Positions 9,402-17,157 of a stretch of DNA of 64,000 nt are shown one piece after another; position 1 is the stretch's first letter; the number at the start of each line of letters is the position of its first letter. Below the pieces are notes generated by a model. The model ran no database searches, was not told the origin of the DNA, and worked only from the letters and a program-made list of their open reading frames with translations. Source of the DNA: Caldilineaceae bacterium (GTDB taxonomy: Bacteria > Chloroflexota > Anaerolineae > Caldilineales > Caldilineaceae); the NCBI GenBank assembly GCA_022842065.1, contig JALHQH010000026.1, forward strand, positions 1 to 64,000, written 5' to 3'. Position numbers and translations under genes: made by a program.

Positions 9402-9465
9402 ATGGTACACGCATTAACAATTCTCAATTCTCAATTAACCATTATCAAGCCCAGGGAGCAGCCGC

Positions 9466-10500
9466 ATGTCCAAAAAAATTACCGTCCTGGTCGATCCCGC
9501 CTTTCGCCGCATGGCTGAAATCTTTTCGGTGGCCGATCAAGCGCGCCTGCATGAAGTAGCCGAGGTCATTTGGGGGCAAGATGAGCCGATGGATCTGGCT
9601 GCCGCCGCCGCCGCGCTGACCCAGGCTGAAGCGGTGATCTGTGCCAACTGGCGCTATGGTGAGGCGCTTTATCAGGCCCCACACCTGCGGGCAATCCTCA
9701 CTGTCTCCGGTGGCTTTCCCCTCGACTTTGACTATGACTACTGTTTTGACAAACGCATTCGCGTGCTTTCCGTCGCCCCGGCTTTTGGCCCCCAAGTGGC
9801 GGAGATGGCGCTAGGGATGGCGATTGCGGCTGCCCGCGAAATCGTCGGTGGGGATCGCGCCATGCGCGCTGGCACAGAAGAATATTTGCATCGCGGCAAT
9901 GTCGGCACCTTTTCGCTCTATGGGCAGCCGGTTGGGTTTATCGGCTTTGGTGGTCTAGCGCGCGCGTTGCAGGCCCTCTTACAGCCTTTTGGTTGCCCGA
10001 TTAGCGTCTATGATCCCTGGCTGGGCAATGGTTATCTACGCCGCCAAGGGGTGACGCCGGTTGATCTGGAGACGCTGCTGGCGCAGTCGCGTGTCACCTT
10101 TGTCTTGGCCGTGCCTAGCGCCGAAAACCAGGCCCTGCTTTCACGCACCAAACTAGAATTGATCGGCGATGGTGCCGTCTTGGTCCTGATCAGCCGCGCC
10201 CATGTGGTCGATTTTGATGCCCTGACCGATCTCGTCTTGGCTGGTCGCTTCCGCGCCGCCATTGATGTTTTCCCGCAAGAGCCGCTCGCCCCTGATCACC
10301 CGATCCGCCAGGCCCAAGGTGCGATCCTCTCCGCCCATCGCGCCGGCTCGGTGAAAGAAGCAATGTGGCAATTGGGCGAAATGGTGGTTGATGATCTGGA
10401 AGCGATTGCCCAGGGGCTGCCATCACGCCGCCTGCAACTGGCCGAGCCAGAGTTGGTGGCACGTTATCGGTCGAATAGTGTGCGGGCGTTTAAAGGGTGA
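9466..10500 (+). CDS. D-isomer-specific 2-hydroxyacid dehydrogenase family protein
   Basis: 344-residue NAD(P)-dependent oxidoreductase. A Rossmann segment GFIGFGGLARALQ lies at residues 157-169. The catalytic set is present: Arg244 in LISRAH, Glu272 in DVFPQEP and His291 in SAHRAG. The third position of the usual GxGxxG is unchanged but the last glycine is alanine, common in this superfamily. The substrate cannot be assigned; the N-terminal substrate domain is divergent from phosphoglycerate or lactate dehydrogenases. It stands alone, 64 nt after the S9 peptidase, with a short AT-rich gap between them. Confidence 0.85.
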   Translation: MSKKITVLVDPAFRRMAEIFSVADQARLHEVAEVIWGQDEPMDLAAAAAALTQAEAVICANWRYGEALYQAPHLRAILTVSGGFPLDFDYDYCFDKRIRVLSVAPAFGPQVAEMALGMAIAAAREIVGGDRAMRAGTEEYLHRGNVGTFSLYGQPVGFIGFGGLARALQALLQPFGCPISVYDPWLGNGYLRRQGVTPVDLETLLAQSRVTFVLAVPSAENQALLSRTKLELIGDGAVLVLISRAHVVDFDALTDLVLAGRFRAAIDVFPQEPLAPDHPIRQAQGAILSAHRAGSVKEAMWQLGEMVVDDLEAIAQGLPSRRLQLAEPELVARYRSNSVRAFKG

Positions 10501-10551
10501 AGCGTGAAACGTGAAACGTGATGCGTAAAACGTGATGCGTGATGCGTACGA
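10501..10551. repeat. Degenerate CGTGAAA/CGTGATG short tandem repeat
   Basis: Immediately after the dehydrogenase stop codon, a 7-9 bp unit (GTGAAAC, GTGATGC) repeats about six times imperfectly. No coding or hairpin function is evident. The gap from here to 10760 otherwise holds a G/C-rich stretch and the 61-bp inverted repeat at 10659. Confidence 0.6.
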
Positions 10552-10658
10552 TCCGTGTCGTGCGCATCCCCCGCAATGCCACGAGCTGTGTACTGCGCAG
10601 CCCCTGATGCGCAGCCCATGCGCATCGGCGGCTTCTCACTATGCCTTTCCAAGCTAAT

Positions 10659-10719
10659 AGGACTTACGCAGTTACCGGCGGCTGAGCTTGTCGAAGCCAG
10701 CGGTAACTGCGTAAGTCCT
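10659..10719. repeat. 61-bp palindromic repeat, copy 1
   Basis: Perfect 19-nt terminal arms, AGGACTTACGCAGTTACCG and its complement, enclose a core GGCTGAGCTTGTCGAAGCCA. A second 61-bp copy lies at 45104-45164. The outer AGGACTTACGCA also matches the end of the transposase remnant near 48716 (TGCGTAAGTCCT), so this is likely a non-autonomous derivative of that insertion-sequence family. Confidence 0.75.
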
Positions 10720-10760
10720 CGCTGAATACAATCAAACCACCTATCCAAGAAAGGTTCACT

Positions 10761-11129
10761 ATGCTCGCCACGCTGAGCACCATCTTTGTGGGGCTGGTCG
10801 CCCTGGAACATCTATACTTCCTCTATCTGGAGATGTTCGCGTGGACGACTAAGCGGGTCCAACGGATCTTTGGTACGACGCCCGACTTTGCGCTTGCCTC
10901 CAAAGCATTGGCCGCCAACCAGGGACTCTACAATGGCTTCCTCGCGGCCGGGCTACTCTGGTCACTGATTCACCCGAATGGTGCAGTGGGTACGCAACTT
11001 GCGATTTTCTTCTTGGCTTGTGTGATCGTCGCGGCGCTCTATGGTGGCCTCAGCGTCAAACGCACGATCATCCTCATTCAGGGCGGACCGGCGTTGATTG
11101 CCCTGCTGCTCGTATTGTTGGGCCGGTGA
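10761..11129 (+). CDS. DUF1304 family membrane protein
   Basis: 122-residue integral membrane protein with about four hydrophobic segments, matching DUF1304 (COG3759). Characteristic stretches are ALEHLYFLYLEMF near the N-terminus, the middle block KALAANQGLYNGFLAAGL, and the C-terminal AALYGGLSVKR. Function unknown for the family. AAGGTTCACT precedes the start. The next gene begins five bases after its stop, so the two are likely co-transcribed. Confidence 0.88.
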   Translation: MLATLSTIFVGLVALEHLYFLYLEMFAWTTKRVQRIFGTTPDFALASKALAANQGLYNGFLAAGLLWSLIHPNGAVGTQLAIFFLACVIVAALYGGLSVKRTIILIQGGPALIALLLVLLGR

Positions 11130-11134
11130 GCACG

Positions 11135-11806
11135 ATGAGAAACGCCACCCAACCCATGCCTGCCGGCCATCTAATCACTAACGCCACTCAGCGTGACGCA
11201 ACCTGGACCGGCGGCACTACCAAAGCGATCTACGCCTATCCCCCCGAAAAACTGGGCGCGATGGCCCAAGCGCAACTCTGGATTGGCACCGCCGCGATTA
11301 CCCAATCTGCGCCCTACAGCTACTTTCCCCAGCGCCAGCGCATCCACTTGCCCATACGCGGCAACGGTCTGCACCTCCACTTTCAGGATCCTGCTGAAAC
11401 TATCACGTTAACCAGCTTTGATCAACATCATTTCCCCGGCGACCGCCCCCTACAAGCTGAACTGATCGACGGGACCGTCGAAGCCTTCAACCTGATGTTT
11501 GACGCCGCCGTACTCGCTGATGTGAGCGTCATCCGCAGCACGGTGGACACCCTCGCGTTGACGCTGCCCACACCGCCCATTCATCATGCCGATCTGCCGC
11601 ACTGGCGGGTTGTCTATGTGCTCTATGGGGTGAATGGTGAGGTGCGCGTGGCGCTGGGTAATCAACCTGCTGTGCGATTGGCGGTGGGCGATGCTTTTGT
11701 GATTGAGGCAGGGGCCGCAGCGTCAGCGCAGGGTGTAACGCTTGATTTGGACTGGGCGACGGTGCCAGCGGATTTGGTGGTGGCGACGGTGGGGATTGGG
11801 GTGTAG
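11135..11806 (+). CDS. HutD/Ves family cupin-like protein
   Basis: 223-residue double-stranded beta-helix protein related to HutD and Ves. The diagnostic LIDGTVEAFNLMFD sits near residue 110, preceded by a segment on fine temperature/ligand-type loops (FPQRQRIHLPIRGNGLHLHF) and followed by a C-terminal second barrel half (LYGVNGEVRVALG). HutD accompanies histidine utilisation genes elsewhere, but no hut genes are seen here. Role therefore unassigned. ATG at 11135 is chosen because the longer frame would overlap most of the DUF1304 gene. The ribosome-binding site is weak, so coupling with DUF1304 is likely. Confidence 0.8.
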   Translation: MRNATQPMPAGHLITNATQRDATWTGGTTKAIYAYPPEKLGAMAQAQLWIGTAAITQSAPYSYFPQRQRIHLPIRGNGLHLHFQDPAETITLTSFDQHHFPGDRPLQAELIDGTVEAFNLMFDAAVLADVSVIRSTVDTLALTLPTPPIHHADLPHWRVVYVLYGVNGEVRVALGNQPAVRLAVGDAFVIEAGAAASAQGVTLDLDWATVPADLVVATVGIGV

Positions 11807-11852
11807 GCTAGACGATTGGCGTTGAGTCCATTCAATCCTTCTGCGCAAACAG

Positions 11853-11893
11853 TGTGATCACAAACTGTGTTTCCTTGCAGAAAGGGCTACAAT
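11853..11893 (+). promoter_or_regulatory. Palindrome and -10-like box before carbonic anhydrase
   Basis: TGTGATCACA, a perfect 10-bp palindrome at 11853-11862, precedes TACAAT (11888-11893), a -10-like hexamer 46 nt before the carbonic anhydrase start. The palindrome lacks the 6-nt spacer of a CRP site. Regulatory meaning unproven. Confidence 0.3.
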
Positions 11894-11939
11894 AGCGTGA
11901 CTTTTAAATCCTTACCTAGCTGATCAAAAGGACACAAAC

Positions 11940-12569
11940 ATGCTCACTGCCCTAGAAGCCCTGGCACGCCTGCGGGAAGGTAATCAACGCTTTGTCGCTG
12001 AAATGCAGGGGGAAGAGGCCCTCACCAACCATGTGCGCCGGCACAAGTTAGTCGTTAACCAGGAGCCCTTTGCCATCATCCTTGGCTGCTCCGATTCGCG
12101 CGTGCCGGCCGAGATTATCTTTGACCAAGGGCTGGGTGATCTCTTTGTGATCAGGGTGGCCGGCAATATTGTTGCCCCTTCACAAATCGGCAGCATCGAA
12201 TTTGCCGCTGAACGCTTTCGCACCCGGCTGGTCGTCGTCTTGGGCCATTCGCGCTGTGGCGCCGTCCTGGCAACCCTGGAAGAACTGGAGCGCCCCACCG
12301 AAAGCCGGTCGCCGCATCTGCGCTCGATCGTTGACCGCATCCGCCCGTCTGTCGAAACCCTCATGGAGACGGATCTCCGTCAAAATCCAGAAGCATTGGC
12401 GCGTTACGCCGTGCGCTCGAACATCCGCGCCTCGGTCAGCCATCTGCGCCACGGCTCGCAGATCCTCGAACAGTTGATTGCCGGCAATGGGCTGCTGGTC
12501 GTCGGCGCTGAATATTCGCTGGAGACCGGGGTGGTCGAGTTCTTCAACGATCTGCAACGCCTCGGATAA
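11940..12569 (+). CDS. Beta-class carbonic anhydrase
   Basis: Interconverts CO2 and bicarbonate in the cytoplasm. The zinc ligands Cys50, His103 and Cys106 are visible in GCSDSRVPAE and LGHSRCGAV, and the Asp52-Arg54 catalytic dyad is intact. GDLFVIRVAGNI and SIEFAAE are conserved family stretches. Length 209 residues, normal for bacterial beta enzymes. It stands alone, with its own promoter-like region upstream and a 148-bp repeat immediately downstream. Confidence 0.95.
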   Translation: MLTALEALARLREGNQRFVAEMQGEEALTNHVRRHKLVVNQEPFAIILGCSDSRVPAEIIFDQGLGDLFVIRVAGNIVAPSQIGSIEFAAERFRTRLVVVLGHSRCGAVLATLEELERPTESRSPHLRSIVDRIRPSVETLMETDLRQNPEALARYAVRSNIRASVSHLRHGSQILEQLIAGNGLLVVGAEYSLETGVVEFFNDLQRLG

Positions 12570-12596
12570 CCGACCTGCGGACCAGACCCTAACCCT

Positions 12597-12744
12597 CACT
12601 GCGATTAAGGTAAGCGACCTCACCCCTGGGGTCCCTTTGGGAACCTCTCCAAGTTGGAGCGGGGGAACGGCATCGCCCCGCTCCGGCGCGGAGAGGGGGT
12701 CAGGGGGTGAGGTAGATCGGCCCCTCCTTACCTTAATCGCAGTG
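12597..12744. mobile_element. 148-bp MITE-like element, copy 1
   Basis: Perfect 18-nt terminal inverted repeats, CACTGCGATTAAGGTAAG, bound a non-coding core that is itself largely palindromic. The second copy lies at 16976-17122 in inverted orientation, with the same core (CAAGTTGGAG, CCGCGCCGGAGAGGGGG-type blocks). No open reading frame. Size, termini and multiple copies fit a miniature inverted-repeat element; the parent transposon is unknown. Confidence 0.75.
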
Positions 12745-12751
12745 ACCCTAA

Positions 12752-12816
12752 CCCTCCCCTGCTAAGGGAGGGAACAGTTCCTCCCCCTTACCAGGGGGAG
12801 GCTAGGAGGGGGTGAA
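12752..12816. repeat. G/C-rich double-hairpin repeat, copy 1
   Basis: Two adjacent hairpins built on CCCTCCCCTGCTAAGGGAGG and CCTCCCCCTTACCAGGGGGA. Related copies lie at 16906-16966 and 20832-20917 (inverted). The copies at 12.75 and 16.9 kb both abut the 148-bp element, so they may travel together. Confidence 0.7.
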
Positions 12817-12864
12817 TGATTACAAAACTTTGTGATTATCGGTATACTCACACATAGCAACGGC

Positions 12865-12875
12865 TATGATAAAAT
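12865..12875 (+). promoter_or_regulatory. Promoter -10-like TATGATAAAAT before the methyltransferase
   Basis: Identical 11-mer to the one before the S9 peptidase and at a similar distance from the start (45 versus 43 nt). No convincing -35 is seen. Confidence 0.4.
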
Positions 12876-12919
12876 AACTGCTATCACCAAGTAACCTGTA
12901 ACGAAGCGGAGCATAACCG

Positions 12920-13531
12920 ATGTCGCACTATGAACGGCTGCTGACCTTTTACCAGAGTGGTCCTGTACCCTGGGATCAGGCTGAGCCACCCCCCGAAGTG
13001 ATCGCAACGGTACCCACTTTGCCCGTCGGGCGTGCCCTTGATTTGGGGTGCGGCTTAGGGCGTGCCACCTTTTTTATGGCGCGGTTGGGGTGGCAGGTCG
13101 ATGGGGTTGACTTTATTGCCCAGGCCGTTGCTGAGGCGACCGCACGCGCAACACAAGCTGGGCTGGCTGACAAGGCCCACTTTCACCTGGGCTCGGTGGC
13201 TGAGCCCGATTTCCTCACCGATTCCTATGACTTTGCGCTCGATGTGGGGTGTGCGCACGGCTTGAACTCTGACGAGCTCCAGACTTATCACCGCTCGTTG
13301 CTGCGCTTGCTCAAACCAGGAGCCGTCTATTTGCTTTTTGCCCATCTCAATGAAATTGAGCCGCCGCCACCGGCCGCTGAAGAGAGCCACCGTTGGCTCG
13401 ACGAAAACGAATTACAAGCGCTCTTCGCCGCTGGCTTTGTGCTGGAACAGGCGGAATATGGCCAGACCCAAGTGGGAGATCAAGCGCCGTGGCGGTCAGG
13501 TTGGTTTTGGTTTCGACGCAACGAGGGGTAA
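12920..13531 (+). CDS. Class I SAM-dependent methyltransferase
   Basis: 203-residue Rossmann-fold methyltransferase. Motif I is DLGCGLGR at residues 41-48, followed by acidic motif II VDGVDF and a motif IV-like FALDVGCAHGL. The overall sequence resembles the small-molecule type that includes thiopurine- and tellurite-related enzymes. Substrate unknown. GGAG about 11 nt before ATG supports the start. The acetyltransferase gene begins two bases after the stop, so the two form an operon. Confidence 0.88.
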   Translation: MSHYERLLTFYQSGPVPWDQAEPPPEVIATVPTLPVGRALDLGCGLGRATFFMARLGWQVDGVDFIAQAVAEATARATQAGLADKAHFHLGSVAEPDFLTDSYDFALDVGCAHGLNSDELQTYHRSLLRLLKPGAVYLLFAHLNEIEPPPPAAEESHRWLDENELQALFAAGFVLEQAEYGQTQVGDQAPWRSGWFWFRRNEG

Positions 13532-13533
13532 CG

Positions 13534-14010
13534 ATGCGCCAGATTCGCAACGTCACAGCGCACGATTTTGCCCAACTGCAACAGGTAAAGCCAGGCATGG
13601 AGGAATGGCGCTTTGCCGAACGCTTAGCCGCACAAGCCAGGGGACAAGCCGAGTTCCTGGTGGTGGCAGCTGGTGACGAGTTGCTCTGTTTTGTCTATTT
13701 GAAGTACAACGGCAAAGAGACCCACCCTGACTATCCAGACTTGGAAGATCTCTATACGCGGGCGGATCGACGTCAGCAAGGCCATGCCACTGCACTTTTG
13801 GCTGCGTGTGAGCGGCGTGTGGCGCAGCGTGGCTTTATCAAGCTTGGCTTGGCGGCTGGTCCCGATCCGACCGAGCCGGGCCACCGACTTTATGTCAAAC
13901 TGGGCTATCAACATGATGGTCAAACAATGTATGTAGATGGCATCTATGATGGGGTGGAGGATTGGGTAATCGATATGGAAAAGCAGATTGCCGTACTTTG
14001 CATTCTGTAA
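13534..14010 (+). CDS. GNAT family N-acetyltransferase
   Basis: 158-residue acetyl-CoA-dependent acyltransferase. The acetyl-CoA-binding motif A is RRQQGHATALL, within LEDLYTRADRRQ. A C-terminal YVKLGYQHDG is typical of GNAT proteins. Substrate unknown. ATG at 13534 is preferred over an earlier in-frame ATG that would lie inside the methyltransferase gene, and it follows GAGGGG. Co-transcribed with the methyltransferase. Confidence 0.87.
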   Translation: MRQIRNVTAHDFAQLQQVKPGMEEWRFAERLAAQARGQAEFLVVAAGDELLCFVYLKYNGKETHPDYPDLEDLYTRADRRQQGHATALLAACERRVAQRGFIKLGLAAGPDPTEPGHRLYVKLGYQHDGQTMYVDGIYDGVEDWVIDMEKQIAVLCIL

Positions 14011-14024
14011 TACCCTGATATAAT
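13997..14024 (+). promoter_or_regulatory. Promoter before the YgiT-type gene, possibly leaderless
   Basis: TTTGCA (13997-14002) and TATAAT (14019-14024) are spaced 16 nt. Transcription would begin near 14031, within a few bases of the ATG at 14034, and no ribosome-binding site is present. A leaderless mRNA is a reasonable inference. Confidence 0.5.
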
Positions 14025-14033
14025 TTATTTAAT

Positions 14034-14279
14034 ATGCATAACGAACCATGTGAATTTTGTGAGGGAGAGATGGCGCAGCGCGTTGTTTTGGCGCGTTTTC
14101 GCTTCAAAGGCCAAACGATTTATATTGAAAATGTCCCGGCCTGGGTTTGTCGGCACTGCGGCGAGCAATACTTTGATGCCCCTGTCTACAAGCATATGGA
14201 AAAAATTGCTGAACAACGTGATCAAATTCAGAAGCAGATCTCCTTTCCGTTGGCCGAATTTGAAATGACCGTTTCCTGA
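14034..14279 (+). CDS. YgiT-type zinc finger protein
   Basis: 81-residue protein with two CxxC pairs, CEFC at the start and CRHC near residue 40, making a zinc knuckle like the N-terminal domain of MqsA/YgiT antitoxins. VWVCRHCGEQYFD-type sequence is the family hallmark. Such proteins normally pair with a DUF4258 or MqsR-like toxin. None is encoded next to it, and the C-terminal helix-turn-helix of full MqsA is absent. It may be an orphan antitoxin or a regulator. The start lacks a ribosome-binding site and lies just after a promoter. Confidence 0.8.
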   Translation: MHNEPCEFCEGEMAQRVVLARFRFKGQTIYIENVPAWVCRHCGEQYFDAPVYKHMEKIAEQRDQIQKQISFPLAEFEMTVS

Positions 14280-14350
14280 CTGCCTGTCCACATACCACGC
14301 TAAAAGTGACCTCTTGAACGAATAGACCATTAACCTTAACGGAGCATCAG

Positions 14351-14917
14351 ATGAAATCATGGACTTTCTCCCGAAGTCTGCTACGGCTAATTTGGTTGAT
14401 CATCGCCATCATCATCTGGCAAGCCTTGTTTACAAGTGGGCAGATCTATGGCTTCTACTGGCTTTCTGTTGCCGTGGAAAAATTTCGATGTTTTCTGCCG
14501 CTCATCACAGCGCTGGCGCTATTCGGGTTTGGTATTGCTTGGATACATCAGTGGGTGCGGGGACAAGCACGCTACCGGCTCTTTCGTCAAATCACAGGTG
14601 CCCTTGCCTTGCTGTTAATATTACTGATGATTGTTCCAACTCATGGAGGACCAAGACATCTGAACAGCACACAAATCGACGGACACACCGTTCATCTTGC
14701 TACCCATTACCACTTTGGGCTAAGATTTGCACTTTATGACTGTGACCGTACGGGCCAGCTTTGTCAGAATGTCTTTGTTTCAGGCGAGCGTTACTTGCCT
14801 TTCAGCGAATTAGTTACCTCCTTCACCTATGACGAAGCTCGTCGCGAACTGACAGTAAACTTGATCTTCAAGGACAAGATTTGGGAAATTATCTATGTCT
14901 ACTCGCTTGCCGAGTAG
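14351..14917 (+). CDS. Hypothetical membrane protein
   Basis: 188 residues, not recognised. Three hydrophobic segments are visible at about residues 12-30, 46-66 and 81-97. They are followed by a roughly 90-residue soluble C-terminal domain with two cysteines (YDCDRTGQLC), which might form a disulfide if the domain is outside. GGAG eight bases before ATG supports the start. No related neighbour helps with function. Confidence 0.7.
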   Translation: MKSWTFSRSLLRLIWLIIAIIIWQALFTSGQIYGFYWLSVAVEKFRCFLPLITALALFGFGIAWIHQWVRGQARYRLFRQITGALALLLILLMIVPTHGGPRHLNSTQIDGHTVHLATHYHFGLRFALYDCDRTGQLCQNVFVSGERYLPFSELVTSFTYDEARRELTVNLIFKDKIWEIIYVYSLAE

Positions 14918-15042
14918 GGATGACAAATCCCCACAAATGATGTACTATTCGTCTTGTGGCTGCACAGCGCAAGGCGACCATACTGGCGTTGATTAAGGCT
15001 AAAATACCGCCCAAAGTATGCTATGGTCTGAAAGGGTAAGTA

Positions 15043-15420
15043 ATGCCAATGGCAGCAGATCAAGTGACACGGGTACGCAATATCTGCCTGGCGCTCCCCG
15101 GTACCAGTGAACGGCTCTCCCACGGCGAGCCGATCTTTTTTGTGGGCAAGAAGGTCTTTACCATGTTCGCCAACAACTACCACAACGATGGCCGCGTTGC
15201 CGTTTGGATCCCCGTACCCGCCGGCGCACAGCCGATGTTGATCGAGGCGGACCCTGTGAAATTTTTCAAGCCCCCCTATGTCGGCGGGCGCGGCTGGGTG
15301 GGCATTGTTCTGGCCCAGATCGACGACGCTGAACTGGCGCATCATCTAGAAACCGCGTGGCGGCTAATTGCGCCCAAGCGGCTTCGGGGCAGCAGCGCCG
15401 GGGTTGAAACACCCGGCTGA
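15043..15420 (+). CDS. MmcQ/YjbR family protein
   Basis: 125-residue single-domain protein of the MmcQ/YjbR (CyaY-like fold) family. The N-terminal [19 protein letters not shown], the central VAVWIPVP, and the C-terminal GRGWVGIVL are the conserved blocks. Members are proposed DNA-binding proteins but the biochemical role is unproven. The last residues (after APKRL) look like tail sequence. A hairpin repeat region follows directly. Confidence 0.85.
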   Translation: MPMAADQVTRVRNICLALPGTSERLSHGEPIFFVGKKVFTMFANNYHNDGRVAVWIPVPAGAQPMLIEADPVKFFKPPYVGGRGWVGIVLAQIDDAELAHHLETAWRLIAPKRLRGSSAGVETPG

Positions 15421-15427
15421 TATGCAA

Positions 15428-15531
15428 AACCCGTTTTAACGGGTTGAGCCTGCCAGCCAGTGCGTTTCTTCATGCAATGGGCGCAAAGCGCCAACGCACT
15501 TTGCCTATCAGCAGGTGGTTTCAACCACCTG
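15428..15531. repeat. REP-like hairpin cluster before the alditol oxidase
   Basis: Two perfect hairpins, AACCCGTTTTAACGGGTT (15428-15445) and CAGGTGGTTTCAACCACCTG (15512-15531), flank a GCGCAAAGCGC-centred palindrome. A degenerate relative occurs near 20750-20810. The 180-bp gap codes for nothing; the upstream open frame across it is not credible as an extension of the oxidase. Confidence 0.6.
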
Positions 15532-15600
15532 CGGCCTGCCAGCTGCGCGGCTTTTGACTCACTACCGTACCAACCCAACCAAGGACCAAAGGAAACCACT

Positions 15601-16860
15601 GTGACCACCAATCGTCAAAACTGGGCCGGCAACACCCCTTATTGCGCGACCGCTTATTATGCTCCCCAAACGGTTGCCGAACTCCAGGCGATTGTCCGTG
15701 ACGCGGCCAAAGTTCGCGTTGTCGGCTCGCGCCACTCCTTTAACACGATTAGCGACTGTCCCGAAGCGATCATTACGCTGGATAATCTGGACAAAACGGT
15801 TACGATTGACCACGCGCGTCGCACCGCCACGGTTAACGCCGGCATCACCTATCGCGAACTCTGCCCCCAACTGCATGCCGCCGGTTATGCCCTGCACAAC
15901 ATGGCCTCGCTTGATCACATTACCGTCATCGGCGCGGCGATGACCGCCACCCACGGCTCCGGTGATCGCCACGGCAACCTGGCGACGGCGATTTCCGGGC
16001 TGGAGCTGGTGACCGCCAACGGCGATCTGGTGACGCTGTCGCGTGAAAAAGATGGTGACCTCTTTAATGGCGCAGTCGTGGCGCTGGGCGCGCTGGGCGT
16101 GGTGACCAAAGTAACGCTTGACCTGCTGCCCACCTTTGCACTGCAGCAAGATACCTATGAAAAGCTGCCGATGAGCCACCTGGATGAGCATTTCGACGCA
16201 ATTATGTCCGCCGGCTACAGTGTCAGCCTCTTCCCTAACTGGCAATTCGATTGGGTCAACACTGTCTGGGTCAAGCAGCAAGTGGTCGATGGTCAGGTGA
16301 TCACGGTGCCCGATACTTTCTTCGATGCCACGTTGGCCCCGCGTGAACGGCCAATGGATCATAACTCTGACCGCTATCTCACGCCGATGGGCGAGCCTGG
16401 CCCCTGGCATGAACGGTTGCCCCACTTCTATTTCAAAGATGCGGCGCTGGTCGGCAACGAATTGCAGAGCGAATACTTTTTACCCCGTCACCATGCCGTC
16501 GCCGCGATCAAAGCGGTGGCCAAGTTGCGGGCCGGGTTAGCCCCGCTGATGGGGGTTTCGGAAGTCCGTACCGTTGCCGCTGACCGCCTCTGGCTCAGCC
16601 CGGCCTATGAACAAGATATCATTGGCCTGCACTTTAACTGGCTCAAAGATTGGGGCGGGGTGCAGCAGATGATCCCGATCGTCGAAGAGACTCTGCGGCC
16701 CTTTGCGCCACGCCCACATTGGGGTAAACTCTTTATGCTTACGCCGGCTGAGGTGAAGCAATATTACCCGCGGTTAGCCGATTTCCAACTGCTGGCGCAG
16801 GATTACGACCCGCAGGGTAAGTTCCGTAACGCGTTCTTGGATACCTATATTTTTGGGTAA
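15601..16860 (+). CDS. Alditol oxidase (FAD-linked, AldO/xylitol oxidase type)
   Basis: 419-residue FAD enzyme oxidising the terminal alcohol of polyols such as xylitol or sorbitol with O2, giving an aldose and H2O2. Seen: VVGSRHSFN with His45 in the place of the covalent-FAD histidine (His46 in Streptomyces AldO), then THGSGDRHGNLA, and a C-terminal PRPHWGKLF plus GKFRNAF. The length matches AldO (418). GTG at 15601 is chosen because AAAGGAAAC precedes it and the longer frame reads through the hairpin repeats. The sugar operon at 0-6 kb could take up related compounds, but there is no direct link. Confidence 0.88.
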   Translation: MTTNRQNWAGNTPYCATAYYAPQTVAELQAIVRDAAKVRVVGSRHSFNTISDCPEAIITLDNLDKTVTIDHARRTATVNAGITYRELCPQLHAAGYALHNMASLDHITVIGAAMTATHGSGDRHGNLATAISGLELVTANGDLVTLSREKDGDLFNGAVVALGALGVVTKVTLDLLPTFALQQDTYEKLPMSHLDEHFDAIMSAGYSVSLFPNWQFDWVNTVWVKQQVVDGQVITVPDTFFDATLAPRERPMDHNSDRYLTPMGEPGPWHERLPHFYFKDAALVGNELQSEYFLPRHHAVAAIKAVAKLRAGLAPLMGVSEVRTVAADRLWLSPAYEQDIIGLHFNWLKDWGGVQQMIPIVEETLRPFAPRPHWGKLFMLTPAEVKQYYPRLADFQLLAQDYDPQGKFRNAFLDTYIFG

Positions 16861-16905
16861 TTACTAACCCCTCCCGCGCGCCAAGGCGGTTGCCTACTAG
16901 ACGCG

Positions 16906-16966
16906 CTCCCCTGCTAAGGGCGGGAACTTGGCTCACCCGATAAGGTTCCCGCCCTTGGCAGGGGAG
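16906..16966. repeat. G/C-rich hairpin repeat, copy 2
   Basis: 22-nt arms starting CTCCCCTGCTAAGGGCGGGA pair across an 17-nt loop with one mismatch. It belongs to the family at 12752 and 20832 and ends ten bases before the second MITE-like copy. Confidence 0.65.
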
Positions 16967-16975
16967 GGTTAGGGA

Positions 16976-17122
16976 CACTGCGATTAATGTAAGGATGGGC
17001 CGATCTACCGCACCCCCTGACCCCCTCTCCGCGCCGGAGAGGGGGAGAATTGCGCCCCTCTCCAAGTTGGAGAGGTTCCCAAAGGGACCCCAGGGGTGAG
17101 GTCGCTTAACTTAATGGCAGTG
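16976..17122. mobile_element. 147-bp MITE-like element, copy 2
   Basis: Inverted copy of the element at 12597. Termini CACTGCGATTAATGTAAG and the complement of CTTAACTTAATGGCAGTG match at 15 of 18 positions, so this copy has drifted more. It lies between the alditol oxidase and the VWA gene; a short duplication of the oxidase 3' end (TTGGATACCTATATTTTTGG) occurs at both 16838-16857 and 17133-17152. Confidence 0.7.
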
Positions 17123-17157
17123 GGGGTGGCTTGGATACCTATATTTTTGGTTAGCTT

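Noticed and set aside
11853..11862. TGTGATCACA as a CRP site
   Set aside because: A CRP site needs a 6-nt spacer between TGTGA and TCACA; here the halves are adjacent.
15562..16425. 287-codon frame opposite the alditol oxidase
   Set aside because: Antisense shadow; Arg/Gly/His-rich composition without motifs.
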